The position numbers and the translations under genes are program-made. The notes beneath the pieces are model-generated. The model ran no database searches. It had not been told where the DNA came from and worked only from the letters and a program-made list of their open reading frames with translations. This document shows, piece by piece, positions 23,632 through 32,795 of a stretch of DNA of 64,000 bases (position 1 is its first letter; every line of letters begins with the position of its first letter). The DNA comes from Hofstenia miamia (taxonomy: Eukaryota; Xenacoelomorpha; Acoela), in contig SCFE01000066.1 in the NCBI GenBank assembly GCA_004352715.1, positions 915,238-979,237 on the forward strand, read 5' to 3'.

Positions 23632-26600
23632 TTTCATAAGCCAAAATTGGTCTCCTAATAGACCGAATTTATTATACACAGCTTCTAATAGGCATCTTGA
23701 ATTTATACTAATTATATGCANNNNNNNNNNNNNNNNNNNNNNNNNNNNNNNNNNNNNNNNNNNNNNNNNNNNNNNNNNNNNNNNNNNNNNNNNNNNNNNN
23801 NNNNNNNNNNNNNNNNNNNNNNNNNNNNNNNNNATATATATATATTTCATAAGCCAAAATTGGTCTCCTAATAGACCGAATTTATTATACACAGCTTCTA
23901 ATAGGCATCTTGAATTTATACTAATTATATGCAACCCTAAATTTTTACCCTCAAGATACGACTCCGTGTTAATAGGAAATATATATATATATATATTCCA
24001 ACAAAAGCTTTAAAAAGAGAATGCAATAAGGAGCTTAATAAATTGCTTAGACTAATTGGATCGCAGCACCTTCGTGCTTTTGTACTAATATGTGAGTACA
24101 TACATAAATGAGTAATTAAGCATTTTAAAAGATTTGGATTGCAAAATCTCGTCAATGAATATACTTTTATGCCACATAAGACGCAATTAGATGCGTCAGT
24201 AATCAAGAACTCTATACATATAAAAACTTGCTACCAATTGGAAATATGAATAGTTTATTTCACTACAGCATCGAAGTTACTCCAAAAGTAGATTGTCACA
24301 ACAAAATCCGAAATAAGACTAAATACGACACCCACATAAGTTATGACACGAAGGTAAATAATTCAGTTGTTTTTAAAAACAATTAGAAAGTTTTTTGATA
24401 ATAGTAATAATATTTGTATTAGTAAAAATATAGCAATTCAATGGTTTGTTGCTATGGGTGAAAAAAAGTGAGGTCGCAACTTTTGATAATCCAATGGATC
24501 TTGCGATGTTATGTTTATAAAAATGTTTTCTTTAACATCGCACAATGAATTGTTAAAAATACAAACCATTTTGTGCACATATTCACACATCTATGGGTAA
24601 ATGCCCTCCCCTGTTATAGTAAATATTTGCAATAGAAATTTGATTTTTACAAAGCTTGCAAATTCTTCCCACAGGAAATGTTCAGACAATAATACGTCTA
24701 AAACCAATCAATTGCAGCAACAACTAAACAACTATTTGCTCTAAATGCACCACTAAGTTTTATTCATGGAGGCATTCGCGCGCAAAGTCAGAAGCTATTG
24801 CGCAAAGCCTGGCCTAAACTGGCTCGCGACCGCGACAGAGGAGACAATTTTCTACCATGTTTTTTATATTTTATATATCTTAAATAGTCCGTAAGTTATG
24901 AGCGTTTAATTTTTTTTTAGAAACCATCATAAATTGTAAATCCAGCATTATTCTCAATATTGACGTTTCATTTATATAGTCACAATCAAATAAATAAAAA
25001 TCGTTGATTTGAAATAATCTTATTATACAGGGTGAGGCAGCTAAATTCAGACAATTATAATTACATACATAAACATGAAAATTGTCTCAATTAAATTGTT
25101 GTGTTATACACACATACAATTGTGACATTATTAAAGCGTGTTAATTAAATAAATTTCATTTTAGTGCAATGAGTGAACAAGTGCAACGCGATACAATCGT
25201 GACATTATTAAAACGTGGTAACTCTGCTGTTGAAATTATTTCTGCTTGGAAGCTTAAAAGCAATAATCGATCAACAGTCTACAGAGTAATCAAGAATTAC
25301 AAGAAAAATAATACAACAGCTCGTGCAACATCGTCTAGAAAGTCGAAGAAACGGGAAAAAATCGCAAAGAATATTGGAGACAAAATTCGTCGAAACCCTG
25401 CGAGATCTCAAAGAATCCTGGCCGCTGAGCATAATACCTCACAAAGGACTATTGGTCGCATTTTACGTGAAGATTTAAAGTTAACAGCTTATAAGACAAG
25501 AAGAAATAAATTATTTGGTGCTGGTGGTGAGCATCTGCGGTTGGAAAGAACTCGAAAAATGATAACCCGACTCCCAAATTTTGACGCTCGCTGTGTCATC
25601 TTTTGCGATGAGAAAATTTTTTCAGTGAATGAGAGTTTAAATAGTCAAAATAAACGAGTGTATGCCACATCTCTTGCAAATGTTGACCCGAAGAAATTGT
25701 ACATTTCACGGCCTCAGAAACCTTTGTCCGTAATGGTTTTTGCGGCAATCAGTGGTTCTGGAATTTCTTACCTAAAATTTGTTGATCCTGGTGTAAAAAT
25801 TGATCAGCACTATTACACAGACTGCATTTTACATGACACTGTGCTTCCTTGGGCTCAAAGAACTTTTCAAAATTGGCCATACAACTTCCAGCAGGATAGT
25901 ACTCCATCACATACCTCCAATAAATGTCAAGAATTTTGTCAAGTCAATTTTTATGATTTTCTCAACAAGAAAGAAAGGCCAGCTGCGTCGCCCGACTTGA
26001 ATCCTTGTGACTTTTTCTTGTGGGGATATTTAGAACAGAAGGTAAACTACAAAACGTACTCGTCCGTTGAAAGTTTAAAGGCTGCTTTGAATGCTGCATA
26101 TCAGCAAATTGATAAGAAAATGGTCGAGAATGCATGTGTGCGTCAATTCAAGAAAAGATGTGCACTGCTGGTCAAGCAAAAAGGCGGCCCTTTTGAACAC
26201 TTGATTTAAATGTTTATACCAAATTTGTTTGTTTGAAATAAATTTCGTTATTAGATTCACATTTTTCTTATAAGAAACATGAACACAATTTGTCTGAATT
26301 TATCTGCCTCACCCTGTTTATAATGTTGAAATAAAAGAAATATCCCTGCACATGAATTTCATTGAAATATAAACACCACATAAATAGTTATGAAAATGGA
26401 TATCTTTAACAAGATTTGGACATTGAATATGTCAAACCAACCGACACCAACCTTTTTTACAACTATGATCTCTATCAGCGTTGGTAACCAGTAATAGCAA
26501 AAAGGTATATGGTCTCAACTCACTGAAAACACCAACAAATATTTTACACATGTAACTCCTCTTAATGATTAGCCTATTCAATTATCAATTCATTTTGAGG

Positions 26601-27842
26601 AGGACAACAAGAGTTAAGTAACGCAAAATTTAGAGGCTGTTTTATTTGAATAGTTTTTGCAGTCGAGATTGTTATTTTTGCTTCTCGTAAGTGTATAACA
26701 ATTAGAACCTTTCTTCAATGTCGTTTACATAGTTTTGCTGATGGTTTAATTGCATCCAGAGTTAGTGTTTTTTCAAAAAAAAATTATACGCCTAAAGCAG
26801 AATTTTTTGCTTTTAAACAAAACCATTTGAAGGCATTAAATATTTCTGAAAACATTCATATAGTTGCAAACATTGAATCAAAGACATAATATAGTACGTC
26901 TTTATATTGAATTATGATAACCTTACCAGCATAAATTTTTCACGTTGTTTTTACACACTACAAAATTCTATAAGTATTTCAAACATGCAAACATTGATTG
27001 CAGCACATCAAAGTACCGCATCACGTTAGCATGGCATAAACAAATGATTTCGCTCCAGCATAAATGAATGGTTTGCGCTATATTGGATGTCAATATGGAA
27101 TAGCTATTTAAGGTCTTAATGGTGTGTAAGCAAAAACCGCTCGAAGAGAAATCGCCAATAGCAGCCAAAATTATAAACATATCTAAGTATTAAATACTTT
27201 CTAACAATACCTACGAAATTATATTTGAAGATTTAATAAAAATCAGAATAATTATAATTATAATATCAATTAGGCGAATGCGTATGTAATTTCAATAAAA
27301 TGGGCACCCTCCCTTGATAATTGCACACCGCTGTTAAAGATGAGAACTTATAAAATGGTATCCAATATTTGGCTGTTCAAAATTTTTTTTTAAACTAAAG
27401 CTTTGAAAGAAACCCCAATTTGGCATAAATCTTGAAATATAATGAACTAAGTGAAAACAAATGATAGATGATTTATTTATGCTTGGCATTTATAAAGTAG
27501 CTTAACTTAGAATCTTATCGACAGTGCATGACGAACATACATATTTGAAACAATATTAATACGTGTACTCAGTATATTCTTTAATAAAGAAACACATAGC
27601 CTATTGCTTAAAAATACAACATGCAACATTACCTCTAACTTAGAATTCATTTGGAAAATGGTTTGTGATTTATGGCATAACTGAGCAAATGACGCACTTA
27701 ATGCTGTCATTTTCTGTCTTCCGTCATATGTAATATCGCACTGATCTGAATCTATTTCACCAAGCAATAAATCCAAATCTACAAAAGCCTTATCAAATTC
27801 TTTTTCTAATAGATCCAAACATGCAAACAAAGATGTTGACAT
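18495..27842 (-). CDS. GOPC: GOPC/PIST/CAL ortholog, Golgi-associated coiled-coil and PDZ protein
   Basis: Eight exons (minus strand): 27633-27842, 22624-22788, 21626-21801, 21419-21584, 21341-21364, 20003-20101, 19795-19959, 18495-18758. All phases join and give about 422 residues, close to vertebrate GOPC. GOPC is a peripheral Golgi protein that binds C-terminal PDZ ligands of membrane proteins (e.g. CFTR) and steers their trafficking; that function is known for the family. Seen here: [19 protein letters not shown] near the start, a long coiled coil (about 50-240) with [14 protein letters not shown] and [20 protein letters not shown], and a PDZ domain (about 260-346) with ligand loop GLGI (274-277) and [17 protein letters not shown]. 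Introns use GT-AG with TTTAG/TTTTAG ends. TTTTAG lies 3 nt before the ATG. The last exon stays open across a possible 63-nt intron (18577-18639), so the tail is least certain. Confidence 0.95.
21341..21364 (-). other. GOPC: 24-nt GOPC microexon
   Basis: Between exons 4 and 5, GTTTAG|CTAGAAACT...AAGTCG|GTAAGC bounds exactly 24 nt in phase 0, encoding LETSKPKS. It lies only 54 nt from the preceding exon. Both splice signals are good, and inclusion or skipping keeps the frame, so alternative use is likely. It sits in the linker between the coiled coil and the PDZ domain. No transcript evidence is available. Confidence 0.6.
22070..22330 (-). mobile_element. LINE ORF fragment with NPGP motif in GOPC intron 2
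   Basis: A minus-strand ORF of 83 residues contains [14 protein letters not shown]. The 'D-x-NPGP' phrase followed by a Cys-containing segment is common near the N-terminus of LINE-encoded proteins, where it can act as a 2A-like sequence. The remainder does not keep a recognisable zinc-finger spacing. Most likely a short degenerate retrotransposon piece. Confidence 0.4.
22480..22501. repeat. (AT)n microsatellite
   Basis: AT dinucleotide run in GOPC intron 2. Confidence 0.9.
23600..23935. repeat. (AT)n microsatellite, gap and duplicated 100-bp flank
   Basis: AT run 23600-23629, then about 90 bases (TTTCATAAGCCAAAATTGG ... CTAATTATATGCA), 113 N (23721-23833), another AT run, and the same segment again. 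The two copies look identical by eye. Lies in GOPC intron 1. Either a tandem AT-plus-unique repeat or an assembly overlap left unmerged. Confidence 0.9.
24770..24920. repeat. Dispersed repeat family A, partial copy
   Basis: Contains CCGTAAGTTATGAGCGTTTAATTTTTT, shared in substance with 17474-17500, 49871-49895 and 50372-50395 (AGTTATGAGCGYTTAA). The adjacent GC-rich part (TTCGCGCGCAAAG, CTCGCGACCGCGAC) stands out from the AT-rich intron. Confidence 0.5.
25028..26316 (+). mobile_element. Complete mariner element, DD37D type
   Basis: 1289 bp with terminal inverted repeats of about 27 bp (left CAGGGTGAGGCAGCTAAATT, right reverse complement CAGGGTGAGGCAGATAAATT; one difference). It is preceded by TA; the right flank is TT, so the TA duplication is imperfect. 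It holds one uninterrupted transposase ORF. Inserted in GOPC intron 1, opposite to GOPC transcription. An intact ORF among relics of other families points to relatively recent insertion. Confidence 0.95.
25169..26209 (+). CDS. Mariner transposase, intact, 346 aa
   Basis: Catalyses cut-and-paste transposition at TA sites. The N-terminus has two helix-turn-helix segments for TIR binding (about 9-46 and 84-103). The catalytic domain shows CDEKIFSV (D147), [12 protein letters not shown] (D243) and [13 protein letters not shown] (D281). The spacing D243-D281 leaves 37 residues, with Asp as third acid: the DD37D signature of the maT-type branch of the mariner/Tc1 superfamily, rather than DD34D mariner or DD34E Tc1. 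Length is normal for the family. The ATG is preceded by 141 bp inside the left end. All three acidic residues are present, so the protein could be active; that is inference. Confidence 0.95.
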   Translation: MSEQVQRDTIVTLLKRGNSAVEIISAWKLKSNNRSTVYRVIKNYKKNNTTARATSSRKSKKREKIAKNIGDKIRRNPARSQRILAAEHNTSQRTIGRILREDLKLTAYKTRRNKLFGAGGEHLRLERTRKMITRLPNFDARCVIFCDEKIFSVNESLNSQNKRVYATSLANVDPKKLYISRPQKPLSVMVFAAISGSGISYLKFVDPGVKIDQHYYTDCILHDTVLPWAQRTFQNWPYNFQQDSTPSHTSNKCQEFCQVNFYDFLNKKERPAASPDLNPCDFFLWGYLEQKVNYKTYSSVESLKAALNAAYQQIDKKMVENACVRQFKKRCALLVKQKGGPFEHLI

Positions 27843-27897
27843 TGTCTAAAACTAAGATATAATTAAGGACACAAAGAATAATTACCCATCGGATGTT

Positions 27898-28045
27898 GAA
27901 CTGAATTATATATATANNNNNNNNNNNNNNNNNNNNNNNNNNNNNNNNNNNNNNNNNNNNNNNNNNNNNNNNNNNNNNNNNNNNNNNNNNNNNNNNNNNN
28001 NNNNNNNNNNNNNNNNNNNNNNNNNNNNNNNNNNNNNNNNNACTG

Positions 28046-28080
<35 letters not shown>
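27898..28080. repeat. (AT)n microsatellite with assembly gap
   Basis: ACTGAATTATATATATA occurs on both sides of 125 N (27917-28041), followed by a longer AT run. It lies just upstream of the GOPC start codon, so promoter or 5'UTR sequence may be missing from the assembly. Confidence 0.85.
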
Positions 28081-28082
<2 letters not shown>

Positions 28083-28769
28083 TTATTAAAGGTCCTTATT
28101 GTTACGCATACTTAAATAATTTGTATTTTTGTAAAATATGAAATTCCAAACTACTTCTTGTTTTCTTCATACTTATTAACCTAATAGACAATACTGGTTA
28201 TTATAAGTTGCTCACCTGTTATAATTATTCTCAAAAAAGCACCGCCTTTAGTAATGTGCTGTATCCCAATAGAAACACAATTTTAAGTTCCTTCTTTAAA
28301 TTTAATCATTGAGTATTGAACTGTATTACGAGCAAAGTGTAAATATCAGAATATTCATTTAATCAAATGCTATTCGAAAGTGCAACAAAATCAATAATTA
28401 CAATGTAGATTTAATATCACATTGAGCAACTTAAAGGTATGGCTATGTAATATATTTGGAAATAACAATTTCGTCAGATAAAATTATAAACAAACTTAAA
28501 CCGAGGAAATTGTTACCTAAAATGTCAATCATGTTGAGTAGCTCAAATAAAACTGTTGTAGTTATTTCCATTCATTAAATTTTATGATACCTATGGATAC
28601 AAATAAATAAATATTTGAACACATGGACAGGTATACTTAAACAACAACAAAAATATTTCTAAAGCACTAAGAAGCAAATTGGCTAACTGAAAATAATAAC
28701 ACTAGACTTAATGAATTCTTTGTAAACCATATAATGTCAATAACAGTGCTGATCGTTCTAATAAACAGT

Positions 28770-28945
28770 AAGTCATCATATGATACCGGCATCGCTATGT
28801 ACAGTTGCGCATCAGTATCATACAATGTCGGTCGCGGCAGAATGTAACACGTTCGTACATCATATGATGTCAATACTCACTAACAGGTAAAATATTCCGC
28901 AAATACGAGGCACCATTCCATGAAATTATCATATGATATTTTAAG
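28770..28945. promoter_or_regulatory. Cluster of three ATCATATGAT palindromes
   Basis: The 10-base palindrome ATCATATGAT occurs near 28776, 28860 and 28929; the middle copy extends to ACATCATATGATGT. All lie within about 165 bp between GOPC and the exon at 29123. Repeated palindromes of this kind can be binding sites for dimeric factors, but function is not shown and AT-rich composition raises the chance expectation. Confidence 0.3.
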
Positions 28946-29122
28946 CGATGCACAGTTGTGGCGAAAGAATAAAACAGATTCAAAAACACTATGGCGACAC
29001 TAACAATAGGCTTCCAAGGCTCTCTCTCGTTTGACAGCAGGTTGAAAAATGATGGTAATCAGAACATTAGCAATTTTCAGAATATAATTTTGATCTAGAT
29101 ACTTAGATAAAATGTAGTTTAC

Positions 29123-29355
29123 CTTGACTTATACGGTTCCAGTGGCACTGGTTTTGCAATGAAAATAGCCTTGTTGATGTTATTTTTAAAGAGACGTACA
29201 TAGTTTGCTACCCGAGGCAAGGAGGCTGCATCAGTTAAAAGGCGAAAAACATTTTTAGAAGTTGATAACTCCTCCGGAAATCGTTGACGTAATAAGCTGA
29301 ATGACAGTCTTATGATCTGTCCCAGAAAATTGCAACTGAGATTTTCCAGACGAAT
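29123..29355 (-). CDS. Internal exon of an unidentified protein
   Basis: A 233-nt exon on the minus strand between CCTATTAG and donor TCAAG|GTAAAC. It encodes 77 residues plus two bases, e.g. IRLENLSCNFLGQIIRLSFS, LPRVANYVRLFKNNINKAI and FIAKPVPLEPYKS. The amphipathic pattern and codon texture look like a real folded helical protein, but I do not recognise the family. The overlapping longer ATG ORF is in another frame. The plus-strand LINE begins about 130 bp upstream, so upstream exons may lie beyond the LINE nest (>34.6 kb). Downstream exons would have to fit between here and GOPC (<27.9 kb); none was found. Confidence 0.5.
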
Positions 29356-29489
29356 CTAATAGGGTTGCTGCAATCTTCCTGTCAAATGCATCAGTCAACT
29401 GGTCAACCATCAAATAAAGCATTGATATTTTCCTTCTCAATATATGAAGTCTTTTTTCTAGGTAACTTTGTCTCAAAGTTATTATACAG

Positions 29490-32400
29490 ATTACATAGAT
29501 TTCAGTCATGCCTGCGAATAATCTATCGCTTGATGATTTACAGAATCTGCCAGACGCCCAATTTGCTACGGTGGTTGGTGCTTTAAAGAAGGATACCATC
29601 ACCTCTCTGGCACGTTCACACCAGTCTTCCAACGTCAACCCTTCCAATGTTGTCTTATCATCTTTGTCAGACTCACTTGACAAGCTCACGTCCAATTTTT
29701 CGTCCATGCATTCTCAACTGTTCTCCTACAGTGCTTCTGCATAACGTACCATTACTAATCGCTCTAATTATCTGGCCCCAACGTTCTGCTTCTGTTCCCT
29801 CTCCTGTGCCGCCACTTACCCCTGAGCAGTCTGGTCCACCGCCTACTCACCGCAATCATTGCCCTCGTCACGTTCTTCGCACTAGTTCTTCCTGTCATCT
29901 GCCTGTTGTTCCTCGCCCTCCTCTTAAAGCTCACATCTATATCGGCCGTTTTGCTAATTCTGTTTCTGATGTTGCTGATCACATCCGTTGCTCCTGTCTT
30001 CAATTTCATGACATCTTTCCCATTCCACCATGTACGGATTCTCCATTCGCCTCCTTCCATATTGCCTGTAATCAAGAGTCTCATCTTGCTCTCATGAATC
30101 CTAAAGTGTGGTCTGATGGCCTCTTGATCCGATACTAAGTCTCTCTGATGCTGAGTGCAAATCTTTTGGCCTTCGTCCCCGCCGTCATGATTCTTCTGGT
30201 CGTGATTAACTAACTGCACCTCCTAGCTTGGATCTTACTCCTAATACCAACTCTGGTTCCTCTTTTTTGCTTGTCAATGCTCACAGTCGTGTTTCATTAA
30301 ACCGTCGTTTCAGTTTTTACAACTTCTTCTTGCAGTCTCCTGTTGATTTCATTTTCATTACTGAAACTTGGCTTGATCATTCGTTTGGCTGACAGTTTTG
30401 TTTTTCCTAAATCCGCACTTAATGTTCTCTGTCGTATGGATCGCTCTAGTGGTCTTCATGGTGGTGTTCTGATTGCCTCTCATCGCCCTAACCTTGAAAT
30501 CCACCACCTCTCCTTTGAGTCTTTTTCCTTTGATTTCTGTTGCGGTTGTACTGTTGTTCTCAGTGATCACATTGTTTCTCTTCTCTGTGTTTACAACCCT
30601 CCTTCCAGCAGTCCTTTTCGTATTCTCCTTGCTGATTTTTCATCCATGCTTGAGTACTTTCATGATCAGTCTATCACTCTCTCTCGCCAACTTGAATTTC
30701 CCACTCTTCCTCATCTCCTCATCTGTGGTGACTTCAACCTTCCTAATGTTTGTTGGAATGCACTTGACTAATGACGCATATGAATCCGCTGTTCTGGATC
30801 TTTTTGCTTCCTACTCTCCAGAACAACTGGTATTTTATCCTACTTCCCGCTCCTCCCTCCTTGACTTGGTTTTGTGCTTTCACCCTTTATCCTATTGTTG
30901 ACACCTCTGATGTTCCTGTTCCGGTTAAACTGTCTTATCACTCATTTGTTCACTTCAGCCGGTCTGTCAATTCTATTACCCCATCTGCTTGTCCTGCCAC
31001 TCCTCAATTTGCTCGATCTAATAGTGACTCTAAGTGCTGCTCTCTCTTCTTCATTCCCTATTTCTCTGCTGATGACTGGTACACCTTCCTTCACCAAGTT
31101 ATTTCATCCTTTGTTCCTCGTGGTTGGAAAAAGCGTATTTCTCTCCCTTTCCATTTCTGATCCCTTACTGTACACTCTTTGAATAAACTCGAATCTTTCA
31201 AACGCAGTTACAGTCCTTCCGATTACTTGAAACTCTCTTCTCTCACAGAAGACGTCACCAACTACCATCCTTTGCAATCCACGAAACTTCCTCAACTCTT
31301 TCCATCCATTTAAAGATTCTCTTCTCCTACATTTGGTCCACTAAGGGTTTTCCGCCTTGCTGGAAAACATTTTGGATCTCTCCACTGTTAAAATCCAATC
31401 AGCTTCCCTCCTCTCAAGTCACTTCTTATCGTCATATTGCTATTCTTTCTTGGCTGTCAATCATCTTTGAGCGTCTTGTCTTTCATTATGTGTTCCGTAA
31501 AATTCGTCATCTCTTCTCTGATCTCAGCATGGTAAATTTCCAAGTCGTTCTACCATCACTAACTTGCTCACTTTGATTGAAAACTGCTATTTCCACTCTG
31601 ATCGTAATGATCCTGGTTCTTCTTGCATTATCTTTCTTGACATTTCTAAAGCTGTTGATCAGCTCCCTCATTCTATCCTTCTTGACAAATTAATTTTACT
31701 TGGCCTTGATGCTGATTTCATCGAACTCTCAGTCTTACCTCTCCAATCGTCGCCAGTGTGTCAAAATCAACTCGTCTATTTCTTCCCCTGCTTTTGTCTC
31801 TAGTGGTGCTCCTCAAGGTTCCGTGTTTGCTCTTCACTTCTTCCTTGTTGCTATTAACGACCTCCCTCAATCTGTCCTCAACTCATCCTGTCTACTGTAT
31901 GTTGAGGACACTGCGATTTTCAACTTTGGTAGTTCTTTTACCTCCAATATTACCTCTGATCTTGAGCTTTTGTCTACTTGGTATTCTGTTAACCATGTTG
32001 GTTTTAGCCCAACGAAGACATCATACTCATCTTGGAGTTCAACTTGCTGTCGTATAATGTCAGCAGACCGTCAATGACGAATAGAAGTTGGTTCAAGACT
32101 CCAATCGTGTCCATTCTTATCTCATTAGCCCAAAGAAAATTCCTCACTCTTCGCCCTTTTCCGCAATGTTCCCTTTAATTAAACGGCTGTTGTGAAACTC
32201 TCTTTGTTCAAGTCCATTCCTCGCGCCATTCTTCCGTGCTTCTCCCTGTTTGTGGCCATCCTGTTCCTTGTTCCACTCTATGGAACGTTTCCAGAAGTGT
32301 GCCTTCAAATGGATCTCTCGCTTGCCATGCAAAGAGGCCCTTCTCAAATTCTCCACTCTACTTCCATGCCTGTGATCTCCTCCTGTTCAATCCATTGCTC

Positions 32401-32722
32401 ACTCGCAAATTGGATCTTGATCCTTTTGATTTCATTAAGTTCTCTAATTCCCGCTCCACTCACTCTGATGATGTTGTCACTTTCTCCATTCGTCGTCTCA
32501 GGAAACATCGCACCCTTCACTCGTTTTTCAATCGTGCTTGTACTGCTGCTAATTACATCTTGACTCTCAACCCTCCAAAAGCGATTGATTTCTTTTTCCC
32601 GCCGCCGGTCTTCAAGAAATCTTTGATGTCTTTCCTCTTTGCTGAGCCATTCTCCAACTTTGCCTACTCTTCCATCTGCTCCTATTTCATCTCCTGCGAC
32701 TGTCCTCACTGCCAAACTTGAC

Positions 32723-32725
<3 letters not shown>
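29490..32725 (+). mobile_element. APE-type LINE, degenerate, pyrimidine-rich
   Basis: The order is ORF1, endonuclease, RT. An ORF1-like start at 29508 (MPANNLSLDDLQNLPDAQF) passes by frameshift into a Pro-rich part and a third block (HIYIGRFANSVSDVADHIR, about 29930). The AP-like endonuclease begins VNAHSRVSLN, DFIFITETWLD and contains CVYNPPSSSPF and LLICGDFNLPNVCWN (30270-30770). RT pieces include IIFLDISKAVDQLPHSILLD, SSGAPQGSVFA and CLLYVEDTAIFN (31600-31930; YVED in place of YADD). C-terminal pieces run to 32720. Stops and frameshifts abound, so it is inactive. GC and C+T content are much higher than the surroundings. Its likely 3' end (CGCCACAAAATAAATTGATT) lies at 34471-34557, beyond a nested element. 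CR1/Jockey-like affinity is inference. Confidence 0.9.
32048..32122. repeat. 75-bp piggyBac-derived segment inside the LINE
   Basis: TGTCGTATAATGTCAGCAG... to ...CCATTCTTATCT matches 11438-11512, part of the piggyBac transposase relic, with two differences in 75 bases. Flanks on both sides are unrelated. In the LINE it directly follows the post-YxDD 'FSPTKT' segment and interrupts the LINE coding sequence. Confidence 0.85.

Positions 32726-32794
<69 letters not shown>
32726..32794. repeat. (TTA)n tract, left flank of the Dong-like element
   Basis: About 23 TTA/ATT triplets. It is the joint boundary between the plus-strand LINE and the 3' end of the minus-strand Dong-like element. Confidence 0.95.

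Positions 32795-32795
<1 letters not shown>

Noticed and set aside
29255-29707. 150-residue minus-strand ORF beginning MDEKLDVSLSSESDKDD
   Set aside because: It is antisense to LINE ORF1 and enters the neighbouring exon in the wrong frame; the splice-bounded frame at 29123-29355 is better.
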